Below, piece by piece: positions 8,092 to 14,403 of a DNA stretch of 15,872 nt; positions within the stretch are counted from its first letter, which is position 1, and the number at the start of each line of letters is the position of its first letter. The notes beneath the pieces were generated by a model. The model had not been told where the DNA came from. It worked only from the letters and a program-made list of their open reading frames with translations, and made no database searches. The stretch spans positions 1 to 15,872 of the forward strand of contig JBKPSJ010000228.1 of NCBI GenBank assembly GCA_046765875.1, written 5' to 3'. Origin of the DNA: DASRHY01 sp046765875. Its GTDB lineage: Bacteria > Actinomycetota > Actinomycetes > Propionibacteriales > Kribbellaceae. The translations under genes were made by a program, and so were the position numbers.

Positions 8092-8111
8092 CTTGTGAAA
8101 GTTTTCACGAG
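8092..8111. promoter_or_regulatory. Candidate Rex operator upstream of ndh
   Basis: CTTGTGAAA-GT-TTTCACGAG is an inverted repeat with 8 of 9 pairs per arm. Its core TTGTGAAAGTTTTCACGA fits the Rex operator pattern TGTGAA-N4-TTCACA with one mismatch in the right arm. Rex is the NADH/NAD+-sensing repressor that in Streptomyces controls respiratory genes such as ndh, cydABCD and nuo. Here the site overlaps the probable -35 element of the ndh promoter, as expected for repression relieved at high NADH. Motif and target gene agree; binding itself is inferred. Confidence 0.8.
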
Positions 8112-8122
8112 GGGTCTACTCT
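8093..8122 (+). promoter_or_regulatory. Candidate ndh promoter (-35 TTGTGA, -10 TACTCT)
   Basis: TTGTGA (8093-8098) and TACTCT (8117-8122) are separated by 18 bases and lie 49 bases before the ndh ATG. The -35 hexamer is inside the Rex operator. The predicted transcription start is near 8129, giving an untranslated leader of about 40 bases with GAGGAG at 8155-8160. Confidence 0.5.
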
Positions 8123-8170
8123 GGTTGGTGCAAACAGAGGTCTGGATTCCCTCAGAGGAGTGGACAGAGG

Positions 8171-9481
8171 ATGACAGCGCAAGTGCCGCACATCCTGATC
8201 GTCGGGGGCGGATACGTCGGGATGTACACGGCTTACGGGCTGCGTCATGCGGCCCGCAGGGGCAAGGTCCGGGTCACCGTGGTCGACCCGCGTTCGGTTA
8301 TGACATACCAGCCGTTCCTGCCCGAGGCGGCGGCCGGCTCGGTCGAGCCGCGGCACGTCGTGGTGCCGCTGCGCAAGGTGCTGAAGGGCTGCCGGGTCAT
8401 CACCGGCCGGGTGACCGTTCTGGACCACGCCCGTATGGTGGCCGTGGTCAAGCCGGAGGAGGGCCCGGAGTACGAGCTCAGGTACGACCAGGTGGTCATG
8501 GCGATCGGCTCGATCGCCCGGACCCTGCCGATCCCGGGTCTGGCCGAGGAGGGTATCGGTTTCAAGAACGTCGAAGAGGCGATCGCGCTGCGCAACCGGG
8601 TGCTCGACCGGCTCGACGCCGCCAGCTCGCAGCCCGACGAGGCGCTGCGCAAGGCCGCGCTGACGTTCGTGTTCGTCGGCGCCGGGTACGCCGGTGTCGA
8701 GGCGTTCGCGGAGCTGGAGGACATGGCCCGCTACGCCACCCGCTACTACGACAACATCGAGCCGTCGGACATGCGCTGGGTGCTGGTCGAGGCGAGCGGC
8801 CGGATCCTGCCGGAGGTCGGCGAGGACCTCGGCCGGTACACCGTCAAGCAACTGCGCGAGCGCGGCCTTGATGTCAAGCTCGAGACCCGGCTGGAGTCGT
8901 GCAAGGGCGGCCACGTGGTGCTCAGCGACGGCGACGAGTTCGACGCGGACACGATCGTGTGGACCGCCGGCGTGAGGGCGAACCCGGCACTGTCGATGAC
9001 CGACCTGCCGCTGGACGAGAAGGGCCGGGTACTCACGCACGCCGACCTGCGGGTCGTCGACCGGCCCGGGGCCTGGGCCGCCGGTGACAATGCCGCGATC
9101 CCGGACCTGACCAGCGATGTGCCGGGCGCGCTCACCTCGCCGAGCGCCCAGCACGCGGTCCGTCAGGCCCGGCGCCTGGCGAAGAACATCCTGCTGGTCG
9201 TGGACGGCAAGGAGCCGAAGAACTACGAGCACAAGTACGTCGGCTCGGTGGCCAGCCTGGGTCTGCACAAGGGTGTGGCGCAGCTGTACGGCATCAAGGT
9301 CAAGGGCTGGTTGGCGTGGTTCCTGCACCGCACGTACCACGTGTCCCGGGTGCCGACCTTCAACCGCAAGGCCAGGGTGGTGGCGGACTGGACGCTGGCG
9401 CTGTTCTTCCGCCGCGAAGTGGTCTCGCTGGGTAGCCTGCAGCACGCCGACGACGAGTTCCGCCGGGCCGCCGGCGCATGA
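8171..9481 (+). CDS. ndh: Type II NADH dehydrogenase (NDH-2)
   Basis: This is a single-subunit, non-proton-pumping NADH:quinone oxidoreductase that feeds electrons from NADH to menaquinone at the inner face of the membrane. It has 436 residues. The FAD dinucleotide fold begins at ILIVGGGYVGMYTA (9-21). The NADH fold is FVFVGAGYAGVEAFAEL (166-182). The second FAD motif is WAAGDNAAIPD (302-312), followed by the quinone-site region SPSAQHAVRQA. The C-terminus (from KGWLAWFLHRTYHVSRVP onward) has the amphipathic membrane-anchoring helices of the family. GAGGAG lies 10 bases before the ATG, and AGAGG directly abuts it. The stop overlaps the next ATG as ATGA. A Rex-like operator at the promoter supports a respiratory role. 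Confidence 0.94.
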   Translation: MTAQVPHILIVGGGYVGMYTAYGLRHAARRGKVRVTVVDPRSVMTYQPFLPEAAAGSVEPRHVVVPLRKVLKGCRVITGRVTVLDHARMVAVVKPEEGPEYELRYDQVVMAIGSIARTLPIPGLAEEGIGFKNVEEAIALRNRVLDRLDAASSQPDEALRKAALTFVFVGAGYAGVEAFAELEDMARYATRYYDNIEPSDMRWVLVEASGRILPEVGEDLGRYTVKQLRERGLDVKLETRLESCKGGHVVLSDGDEFDADTIVWTAGVRANPALSMTDLPLDEKGRVLTHADLRVVDRPGAWAAGDNAAIPDLTSDVPGALTSPSAQHAVRQARRLAKNILLVVDGKEPKNYEHKYVGSVASLGLHKGVAQLYGIKVKGWLAWFLHRTYHVSRVPTFNRKARVVADWTLALFFRREVVSLGSLQHADDEFRRAAGA

Positions 9482-10011
9482 GCACGCCGATGACGCGGCA
9501 GGCGACCCAGATCGCGGTGACCGTGGTCGGGCCGGACCGGCCCGGCATCATCGCCGACGTCACCGGTGCGCTCGCCGGAGCAGGGGTCAACCTCGAGGAT
9601 TCGACGATGACCCTGCTCCGGGGCCACTTCGCGATGATGCTGGTCTGTACCGGCCCCGGTCTCGCCGAGGTCGAGCAGGCGGTCGCACCGCTGACCGGCG
9701 AACTGGTGGTCGAGGTACGCGAGGTCGGGCCGGAGACGAGTCCGGCGCCGGCCGGTGCCGCGTACCTGCTGAGCGTGCACGGCGCGGACCGGCCCGGGAT
9801 CGTCTCGGCGATCACCCGGGTCGTCGCCGCGGCCGGCGGCAACATCACCGACCTGTCGACGCGGCTGGCCGGCACCCTGTATGTGCTCACCGCCGAGGTC
9901 GACCTGCCGGCGAGCGCCGATCCGGACGTCGTTCGCCGAGAGCTGCACACGACCGCGACCGGGCTCGGTGTCGACGTGACGTTGGTGCCGGCCGAGACCG
10001 ACGAACTGTGA
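9478..10011 (+). CDS. Double ACT-domain protein (GcvR-like)
   Basis: The 177-residue protein consists of two ACT domains, about 11-83 and 95-171. Each opens with the ligand-site loop VxGPDRPGI or VHGADRPGI, whose Asp and Gly bind small effectors, often amino acids. The architecture is that of the glycine cleavage repressor GcvR and related amino-acid-sensing regulators; there is no DNA-binding or catalytic domain. It would act by binding another protein or as a small-molecule sensor. Its ATG overlaps the ndh stop and its own stop overlaps the def GTG, so the three genes are translationally coupled. The ligand is unknown. Calling it a true GcvR is not justified because no gcv gene is nearby. 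Confidence 0.88.
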   Translation: MSTPMTRQATQIAVTVVGPDRPGIIADVTGALAGAGVNLEDSTMTLLRGHFAMMLVCTGPGLAEVEQAVAPLTGELVVEVREVGPETSPAPAGAAYLLSVHGADRPGIVSAITRVVAAAGGNITDLSTRLAGTLYVLTAEVDLPASADPDVVRRELHTTATGLGVDVTLVPAETDEL

Positions 10012-10571
10012 CCGCACAGGCGAACGGGGCCGCCCTGGCCTGGTCCGAAGCCCATCTCGGCCTGCGCGGTTCGGCGCTGGAGGTCGTCCAGGCGCCCGCC
10101 ACGGTGTTGTCGGCACCGGCCGCGGAGGTGGATCCGGCTGATCCGGCCGTGGTCGAACTGGCCGCGAATCTGATCGCCACCATGCGGGTCTCGCCCGGCT
10201 GCGTAGGACTGGCCGCGCCACAGGTCGGAGTGGCGGCTCGGGTGTTCGCGGTCGACGTGACCGGCCATCCGAAGACCCGTACGTGTCATGGCGTGGTGGT
10301 GCTGTGCAACGCGGTCATCGTCGAGGCGACCCGCAAGGAGAAGGCGCGTGAGGGGTGTATGTCGGTTCCCGACCTGACCGGCGACGTCAGGCGCGCGACC
10401 CGGCTGGTGGTGTCCGGATACCTGCCGGGGAGTACCGAGGCGGCCACCGTGGTGACAGACGGCTTCGAGGCCCGGGCGTTGCAGCACGAGATCGACCACT
10501 GCGCCGGTCTGCTGTTCCTGGACCGGGTCGCCGGCGCGCACGCCATCTTCCCGCGCAAGGTCTACCTCTGA
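10008..10571 (+). CDS. def: Peptide deformylase
   Basis: This metalloenzyme removes the formyl group from the N-terminal methionine of new proteins. It has 187 residues. The three family motifs are CVGLAAPQVG (65-74; the usual first Gly of GxGLAAPQ is Cys65, preceded by Gly64), EGCMSVP (115-121, metal ligand C117) and QHEIDH (159-164, metal ligands H160 and H164, catalytic E161). The ~25 residues before the core form a short N-terminal extension. The GTG start overlaps the ACT gene stop as GTGA. It converges on the sigma factor gene. A deformylase in a Rex-type ndh operon is unusual, and many actinobacteria carry more than one def, so this may be a secondary copy. Confidence 0.93.
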   Translation: MTAQANGAALAWSEAHLGLRGSALEVVQAPATVLSAPAAEVDPADPAVVELAANLIATMRVSPGCVGLAAPQVGVAARVFAVDVTGHPKTRTCHGVVVLCNAVIVEATRKEKAREGCMSVPDLTGDVRRATRLVVSGYLPGSTEAATVVTDGFEARALQHEIDHCAGLLFLDRVAGAHAIFPRKVYL

Positions 10572-10637
10572 AAGGTCGGCCGCTAGTACCACGATCGCCG
10601 GGCCGCCGGTTACCGATGACGGACGTGGCCAGGTGGG

Positions 10638-11246
10638 CTATGTGGCTGACAGCTCCGGGGCGCGGCGCAGCATCTGCAGGGCGCGCATCCGCATCGGGCC
10701 GATGCTGCCGATTTGCAGGTTGAGTGCCGTCGCGACCTCGGTGTAGCTGGGGCAGCTGTCCGACATCAGCAGCCGGATCAGCGTCTGGTAGCGGCCCGGC
10801 AGCCGGGCCAGTGCCTGTTCCATGGCGGGCTCGTAGTCGCCGTCGACCGGGTAGATGTCGTTGACCGCGGCGCGCGGGCCCTCGCCGCGCTCGCCGGTCG
10901 GGTCGGCGTACAGGACGTAGCGCTTGCGGCCCAGCGCCACCCGCAGCCCCTCGCGGCGGGCGGTGGCGGCCAGCCAGGACGGCAGCCGTTCGGGTTCGCG
11001 GATCTGGTGACCGTGCTGCCACAGTCGCAGCCAGGTGAGCTGGGCGACATCGGCCGCCTCGCTGTGGTTGAAGCCGACACCGCGGGCGGTGTGTACGAGC
11101 AGGTGGGCGTACCGGCGCTCCAGCTCGCGCCAGGCCTCCCAGTCAGCCGCCAGGGCACGCTTCAGCAGGTCCTCCAGTGACTGGGCCGGATCGGGTTGGC
11201 GATCCGCGGCCCTCGGCTCGGTTCTGCGTAGCGAGATCGTCGTCAC
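10638..11246 (-). CDS. ECF-type RNA polymerase sigma factor
   Basis: This is a 202-residue sigma-70 family protein with only regions 2 and 4. Region 2 (about 36-105) includes the core-binding helix HSEAADVAQLTWLRLW and PSWLAATARREGLR. Region 4 (about 140-195) has LARLPGRYQTLIRLL followed by the helix-turn-helix YTEVATALNLQIGSIGPMRMRALQML. The GTG start is supported by AAAGGA 8 bases upstream. No anti-sigma factor gene is adjacent on either side, so its control is not evident. No clear ECF promoter (GGAAC with a CGTT-like -10) that would indicate autoregulation was found in the 215 bases upstream. It is convergent with def, separated by 66 bases with no convincing hairpin. Confidence 0.9.
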   Translation of the reverse strand: MTTISLRRTEPRAADRQPDPAQSLEDLLKRALAADWEAWRELERRYAHLLVHTARGVGFNHSEAADVAQLTWLRLWQHGHQIREPERLPSWLAATARREGLRVALGRKRYVLYADPTGERGEGPRAAVNDIYPVDGDYEPAMEQALARLPGRYQTLIRLLMSDSCPSYTEVATALNLQIGSIGPMRMRALQMLRRAPELSAT

Positions 11247-11308
11247 GCTCCACGTCCTTTCGCTGTTCCGTTGGCCGACGGCGTCCGGGCGTGAACAGAC
11301 ACAGGTGT

Positions 11309-11343
11309 GTTCGGCCGGTGACGGGTCTCGTCACCGGCTGAAC
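11309..11343 (-). terminator. Strong hairpin between antiporter remnant and sigma gene
   Basis: The 15-base arms 11309-11323 and 11329-11343 (GTTCGGCCGGTGACG and CGTCACCGGCTGAAC) pair with one mismatch that is G.U in plus-strand RNA, around a 5-base loop. It lies 118 bases after the antiporter stop and 62 bases before the sigma start on the minus strand. It is most likely a terminator of the antiporter transcript. It could also be a 5' leader structure of the sigma mRNA. No T-run follows. Confidence 0.6.
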
Positions 11344-11365
11344 TGGTCGAATGCAGGCGGGTTAC

Positions 11366-11405
11366 TGCCTCACTCGGCAACCTTGAACGGCCCTGTGCCT
11401 CACTC
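11366..11405. repeat. Direct repeat TGCCTCACTC, two copies 30 bases apart
   Basis: TGCCTCACTC occurs at 11366-11375 and again at 11396-11405, exactly 30 bases start to start. It lies in the 215-base region upstream of the sigma factor gene. The spacing is about three helical turns, so regulator binding is possible. Chance cannot be excluded. Confidence 0.35.
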
Positions 11406-11461
11406 ACACCCACGCGTGGTCGTCGTCAGCGCTGCCTCGCCTCATCAGATCACCACCCGCG

Positions 11462-12443
11462 TCACCTAGGCGTAGCCGATCGATCACGAAACGATGTCTC
11501 GCGCGTCACCGCTGGCGCCCGGATCGTGTTCGGCTCCTCGTTGCGGCGTGCCTCACGCAGCGACGGGCCGAGCAGGCGCAGCAGCGGAGCGGCCATCATC
11601 GTCGTGATCAGCGCCATCAGGACCATCACCGTGAACGCGCCCCGGCTGATGATGCCCGCGCCGAGCCCGGCGGACAGGACCACCATCTCGGTGATGCCGC
11701 GTGCGTTCATCAGAGCGCCGAGCCCGATCGCCGATCGAACCGGCAGTCCGCCGGCCAGCGCCACCGGTGCGGCGCCGAGGAACTTGCCGGTCACCGCCGC
11801 GACCAGCAGGAGTGCGCCGCCGGCCAGCACCGCGGGCTGCGAGAACGATGCCGATACGTCGGTCAGCAGGCCGATCGAGGCGAAGAACACCGGGACCAGC
11901 AGAGCCCGGTTCAGTGCGCCGATCTGCTCGGCCACCTGGCGTACCGGCACGCTGTCCTTGGGCAACACCAGGCCCGCCAGGAAGCCGCCGAAGATCGCGT
12001 GGACGCCGATCCTGTCGGTCGCCGCCGCCAGGCCTAGAATCAGCCCGACCACGAGCAGCACCAGGATCGGCGTCGGCACCGAGGCGTCGTGGCGTGTGGC
12101 CAGCCATCGCAGCAGCGGCCGAAGTACGAACAGGCTGCCCGCGCCTGCCAGGACGGTCAGAGCCAGCGCCACGAACGCCGAGCCAGGGCCCTCCGACCGG
12201 ATCATCGCCAGCACGATCGCCAGCGCGCACCAGGCCAGCACATCGGCGACCGCGGCGCACAGCATCGCGAGCGTGCCGAGCAGGGTGCCGACCAGCCCGC
12301 TGTCCTCGACGATCCGGGCCAGCACCGGGAACGCGGTGATGCTCAGCGCGGTGCCGATGAAGATCGCGAACGGCAGTTTGTGCACCGACACCCCGGCCAG
12401 TTCCGGATACAGCGGGACGGCGACGAGGACGCCGAAGGCGCAG
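11462..12443 (-). pseudogene. Cation:proton antiporter (Kef/CPA2 type), N-terminally truncated
   Basis: About 327 residues of a sodium/proton or potassium/proton exchanger are present, from CAFGVLVAVPLYPELAG to the C-terminus. Family features include GTALSITAFPVLARIVEDSG, the charged membrane core CAAVADVLAWCALA, HAIFGGFLAGLVLPKD, and MNARGITEMVVLSAG near the end, with about nine or ten hydrophobic segments. Members of this family normally begin with about 110 further residues (roughly three or four membrane helices), which are absent. Instead the frame runs directly into the start of a PP-loop ATPase gene in another reading frame. A GTG at 12452-12454 could open the frame, but it has no proper ribosome site. 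A working exchanger is unlikely, so I call it a pseudogene; the rest of the frame is intact, suggesting recent damage. Confidence 0.75.
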
Positions 12444-12644
12444 CATGTACGCACTGTCCTTGCCGCCGCCGAACGCGACCAGCACCAGGTTCTTGTCCAG
12501 GTCCGGGCGGTGCGGCAGGTCCTCGGCCAGCCGGCCGCCGCAGCGGAACGCGGCGGCGAGGTTCGCCGCCGGCATCGCCGCCCGCAGGTCCTCGAACGCC
12601 TGGTCGCGGACCTGATCCGACCGATCGAGCAAGGTCGTCGACAT
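12435..12644 (-). pseudogene. PP-loop ATPase, 5' fragment (69 codons)
   Basis: The ATG is preceded by AGGAG 8 bases upstream, and the first 69 residues look like a genuine N-terminus. A helical start is followed by KNLVLVAFGGGKDSAYML, where GGGKDS (59-64) is the PP-loop ATP-pyrophosphatase motif (SGGxDS type) seen in tRNA-thiolating and amide-forming enzymes. After residue 69 the frame turns into Arg/Pro-rich, low-complexity translation that is simply the antiporter gene read out of frame. The catalytic remainder of the PP-loop protein is gone. It starts 37 bases after the N-monooxygenase stop on the same strand, so the two were probably one operon. The family is clear from the motif; the substrate is not. 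Confidence 0.7.
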
Positions 12645-12681
12645 CCGGTCTTCTCCTCAGGGTCGGCGATCTCCCACCCCT

Positions 12682-14007
12682 TCAGAGCGCGTGCGACTCC
12701 TCGGCTGATACAGGTGATACAGCCGCTATCGAAGTGCGGTGCGCGACGATGTCGCGGGTGATCTCCTCGGCCCGCTGGGCGAGCACGCTGAGCAGCGAGT
12801 CCGAGATGCCGTGGGTGTCCTCGTTGACGCCTTGCAGGTAGATGCCCGCGACGGACGGCGGCTCGAGCTTGACGCGGTACTGCCGGGTGACGTCGATCCC
12901 GTCCAGGCCGAGGCTGTCGGCCAGTTCGCGAACCAGCCGGGGGATGCGGGCCTCGAAGCCGGTGCCGAGGAAGATCAGGTCGCGATGCAGTTCGCTGACC
13001 GCACCGGTCCTGCGGTCGGTCAGTTGGAGCACCACCTCGTCGTCCTGCTCGCGGGCGGCGGTGATGTCGACCATCGTGATCAGCCGGCGTTCGTTGCGTT
13101 CGGTCAACCGGTCCAGGTACCGCTCGGCGTACAGGTGCTCGAGCATCGGCGGTGTCACGACGGAGTAGTTGGTGCGGTACATCTCCCGCAGGATCTGCTC
13201 CCGCGCGGCGGGCGGAGCGTCGTAGAACTCGTCGACGAACGACGGGTAGTACAACTCGTTGGTGAACTTACTCGACTCGTCCGAGCTGAGCCCGATCGAT
13301 CGCATCAGCCAGGCGACGTCGCTGTCGGGCAGGTCGTCGCGCAACGCCCGGAACATCTCAGCGGAGCTCTGCGAACTTCCGACAACGGCCACTCGGTACG
13401 GCAGTTCGCCGGACAACTCCGTCACCCGTTGGCGGTACTCGACGCTGTGCACTACCCGGGCGCGCGGCAACGCCGCCAGCACGGGCGGGATGTGCGGGTC
13501 GCGCCCGACGCCGAACGCCACGAAGCGGCTGCCCACCGTCGTACCGTCGCTCATCGTCGTGACCCACCCGGTCAGCGCCCCGGACTCGTCGCGCTGAGGC
13601 CGTACCGATACACACCCGCAGCCGAGCCGGATCCGTACCTTGGTCAACTGTTCGGCGACCCAGCGCAAGTAACCGGCGAACTCGATCCGGAAAGGCGTGA
13701 ACGTGCTCATGTTGACGAACTCGTCCAGCCGGCCGGTCTCGTACAGATGATTGAGGAACGAGAACCTGCTGCGCGGATCTCGCTGGGTGACCAGATCCTT
13801 GAGGAAGGACACCTGGCTGGTCGCCCAGGGCATCAGCATGCCCTGCTGCCACTCGATCGTCTCGTTCTTCTCCACGATCAGGGTCTGCTCGGCGAGGTCG
13901 GGCGCCAGTTCCTCCAGGGCCACCGCGAGCCCGAGGTTCGAGGGGCCCGCGCCGACCGCAAGAAGTTCGACCTCGGTGTCGGCTCCGGTTCCAGGGGTGG
14001 TCTGCAT
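12682..14007 (-). CDS. L-ornithine/L-lysine N-monooxygenase (SidA/PvdA/IucD family)
   Basis: This flavin-dependent N-hydroxylase converts the side-chain amine of ornithine or lysine to a hydroxylamine, a first step to hydroxamate siderophores and to N-N bonded natural products. It has 441 residues, the usual size. The FAD site is VGAGPSNLGLAVAL (18-31). The substrate region is GMLMPWATSQVSFLKDL (56-72), with Lys70 matching the ornithine-contacting Lys of PvdA. The NADPH site is VAVVGSSQSSAEMF, then NELYYPSFVDEFY, TNYSVVTPP and the C-terminal FLGTGFEAR (ATGY-type) motif. The ATG was chosen for GAAGG 8 bases upstream and family N-terminus length. ATG 14118 (with GAGGG 8 bases upstream) would add 37 residues, and the frame continues into the tRNA gene. 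No siderophore synthetase, transporter or iron-box operator is visible nearby. Lysine versus ornithine is undecided. Confidence 0.9.
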   Translation of the reverse strand: MQTTPGTGADTEVELLAVGAGPSNLGLAVALEELAPDLAEQTLIVEKNETIEWQQGMLMPWATSQVSFLKDLVTQRDPRSRFSFLNHLYETGRLDEFVNMSTFTPFRIEFAGYLRWVAEQLTKVRIRLGCGCVSVRPQRDESGALTGWVTTMSDGTTVGSRFVAFGVGRDPHIPPVLAALPRARVVHSVEYRQRVTELSGELPYRVAVVGSSQSSAEMFRALRDDLPDSDVAWLMRSIGLSSDESSKFTNELYYPSFVDEFYDAPPAAREQILREMYRTNYSVVTPPMLEHLYAERYLDRLTERNERRLITMVDITAAREQDDEVVLQLTDRRTGAVSELHRDLIFLGTGFEARIPRLVRELADSLGLDGIDVTRQYRVKLEPPSVAGIYLQGVNEDTHGISDSLLSVLAQRAEEITRDIVAHRTSIAAVSPVSAEESHAL

Positions 14008-14133
14008 GCGCGCCGCCTTCGTCTCGGTCACCTCTCCATCGAGGGAGGCGCCCGGCTCGCGGCCCTGATACACGCCCACCGCCTGGACGTCCTCACTCGA
14101 CTCCCCGGCGCCGTCCATCCCGAGTACCCTCAG

Positions 14134-14139
14134 TAGGTT
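14134..14139 (+). promoter_or_regulatory. Candidate -10 element for tRNA-Leu
   Basis: TAGGTT lies 11 bases before the tRNA 5' end, which would put the transcription start a few bases upstream of the mature tRNA. A second option is TACCCT at 14125-14130. Neither has a good -35, so this is a weak call. Confidence 0.25.
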
Positions 14140-14150
14140 GGGGTGGCGTC

Positions 14151-14231
14151 GCCCGGGTGGCGGAACGGCAGACGCAGCGAGCTTAAACCTCGCAGCCGCA
14201 AGGCGTACGGGTTCGACTCCCGTCCCGGGCA
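14151..14231 (+). tRNA. tRNA-Leu (anticodon UAA), bldA-type
   Basis: The 81-base cloverleaf has acceptor arms GCCCGGG (14151-14157) and CCCGGGC (14224-14230). The anticodon stem GCGAG/CTCGC flanks loop CTTAAAC with anticodon TAA at 14184-14186. A long variable arm GCC-GCAA-GGC marks a class II (Leu) tRNA, and the T arm is ACGGG/CCCGT with loop TTCGACT. CCA is not encoded. It reads UUA, the rarest leucine codon in such genomes, and corresponds to bldA of Streptomyces. I found no in-frame TTA codon in the genes called here. It is divergent from the N-monooxygenase gene. Confidence 0.96.
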
Positions 14232-14258
14232 CCCTCCCGCTCACCTCACAAATGCGTC

Positions 14259-14287
14259 GCGGCCGCGGTCACAAGGACCACGGCCGC
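14259..14287 (+). terminator. Hairpin terminator after tRNA-Leu
   Basis: The arms 14259-14270 and 14276-14287 pair over 12 bases with one mismatch around loop ACAAG, 28 bases after the tRNA end. ATGTGTTTCTG follows, a weak T-rich tail. Its position fits termination of the tRNA transcript before the secreted-protein gene. Confidence 0.65.
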
Positions 14288-14354
14288 ATGTGTTTCTGCA
14301 GGTACTGATTCATCAATGTATCCGGAAAGTATCGAGGGTAATACCTTCTGTGCC

Positions 14355-14360
14355 TAGGCT
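14355..14360 (+). promoter_or_regulatory. Candidate -10 element for the DNRLRE-protein gene
   Basis: TAGGCT lies 44 bases before the GTG. The stretch 14288-14350 just before it is the most AT-rich part of the window, as expected for a promoter region, and also offers TAATAC at 14339-14344. No good -35 is seen. Confidence 0.25.
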
Positions 14361-14403
14361 CTCCGCACGGTTCCTCCTCCACCGCCCAGGAGCGTGATCT
14401 GCC

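Noticed and set aside
10572..10637. Terminator between def and the sigma gene
   Set aside because: Only short 4-bp GC arms such as CCGG/CCGG can be paired, which is expected by chance at this GC content.
11035..11469. Plus-strand open frame over the sigma gene start and its upstream region
   Set aside because: Most of it is antisense to the sigma gene, with Ser/Arg-rich composition and no recognisable domain.
12435..12454. Programmed frameshift making a PP-loop/antiporter fusion protein
   Set aside because: No slippery sequence is seen, and both partners lack essential parts (PP-loop C-terminus, antiporter N-terminal helices), so a frameshift would not restore either.
14008..14150. Iron-box (DmdR/IdeR) operator for the N-monooxygenase
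   Set aside because: Only a TAGGTT half-site is visible; the 19-bp palindromic consensus is absent.
14008..14244. N-terminal extension of the N-monooxygenase into the tRNA gene
   Set aside because: The added residues are not part of the family, and the longest form overlaps tRNA-Leu. ATG 14118 remains a minor alternative.
14151..14260. tRNA-Leu as an integration (att) site with the downstream gene as cargo
   Set aside because: No integrase gene and no repeat of the tRNA 3' end are present in the window.
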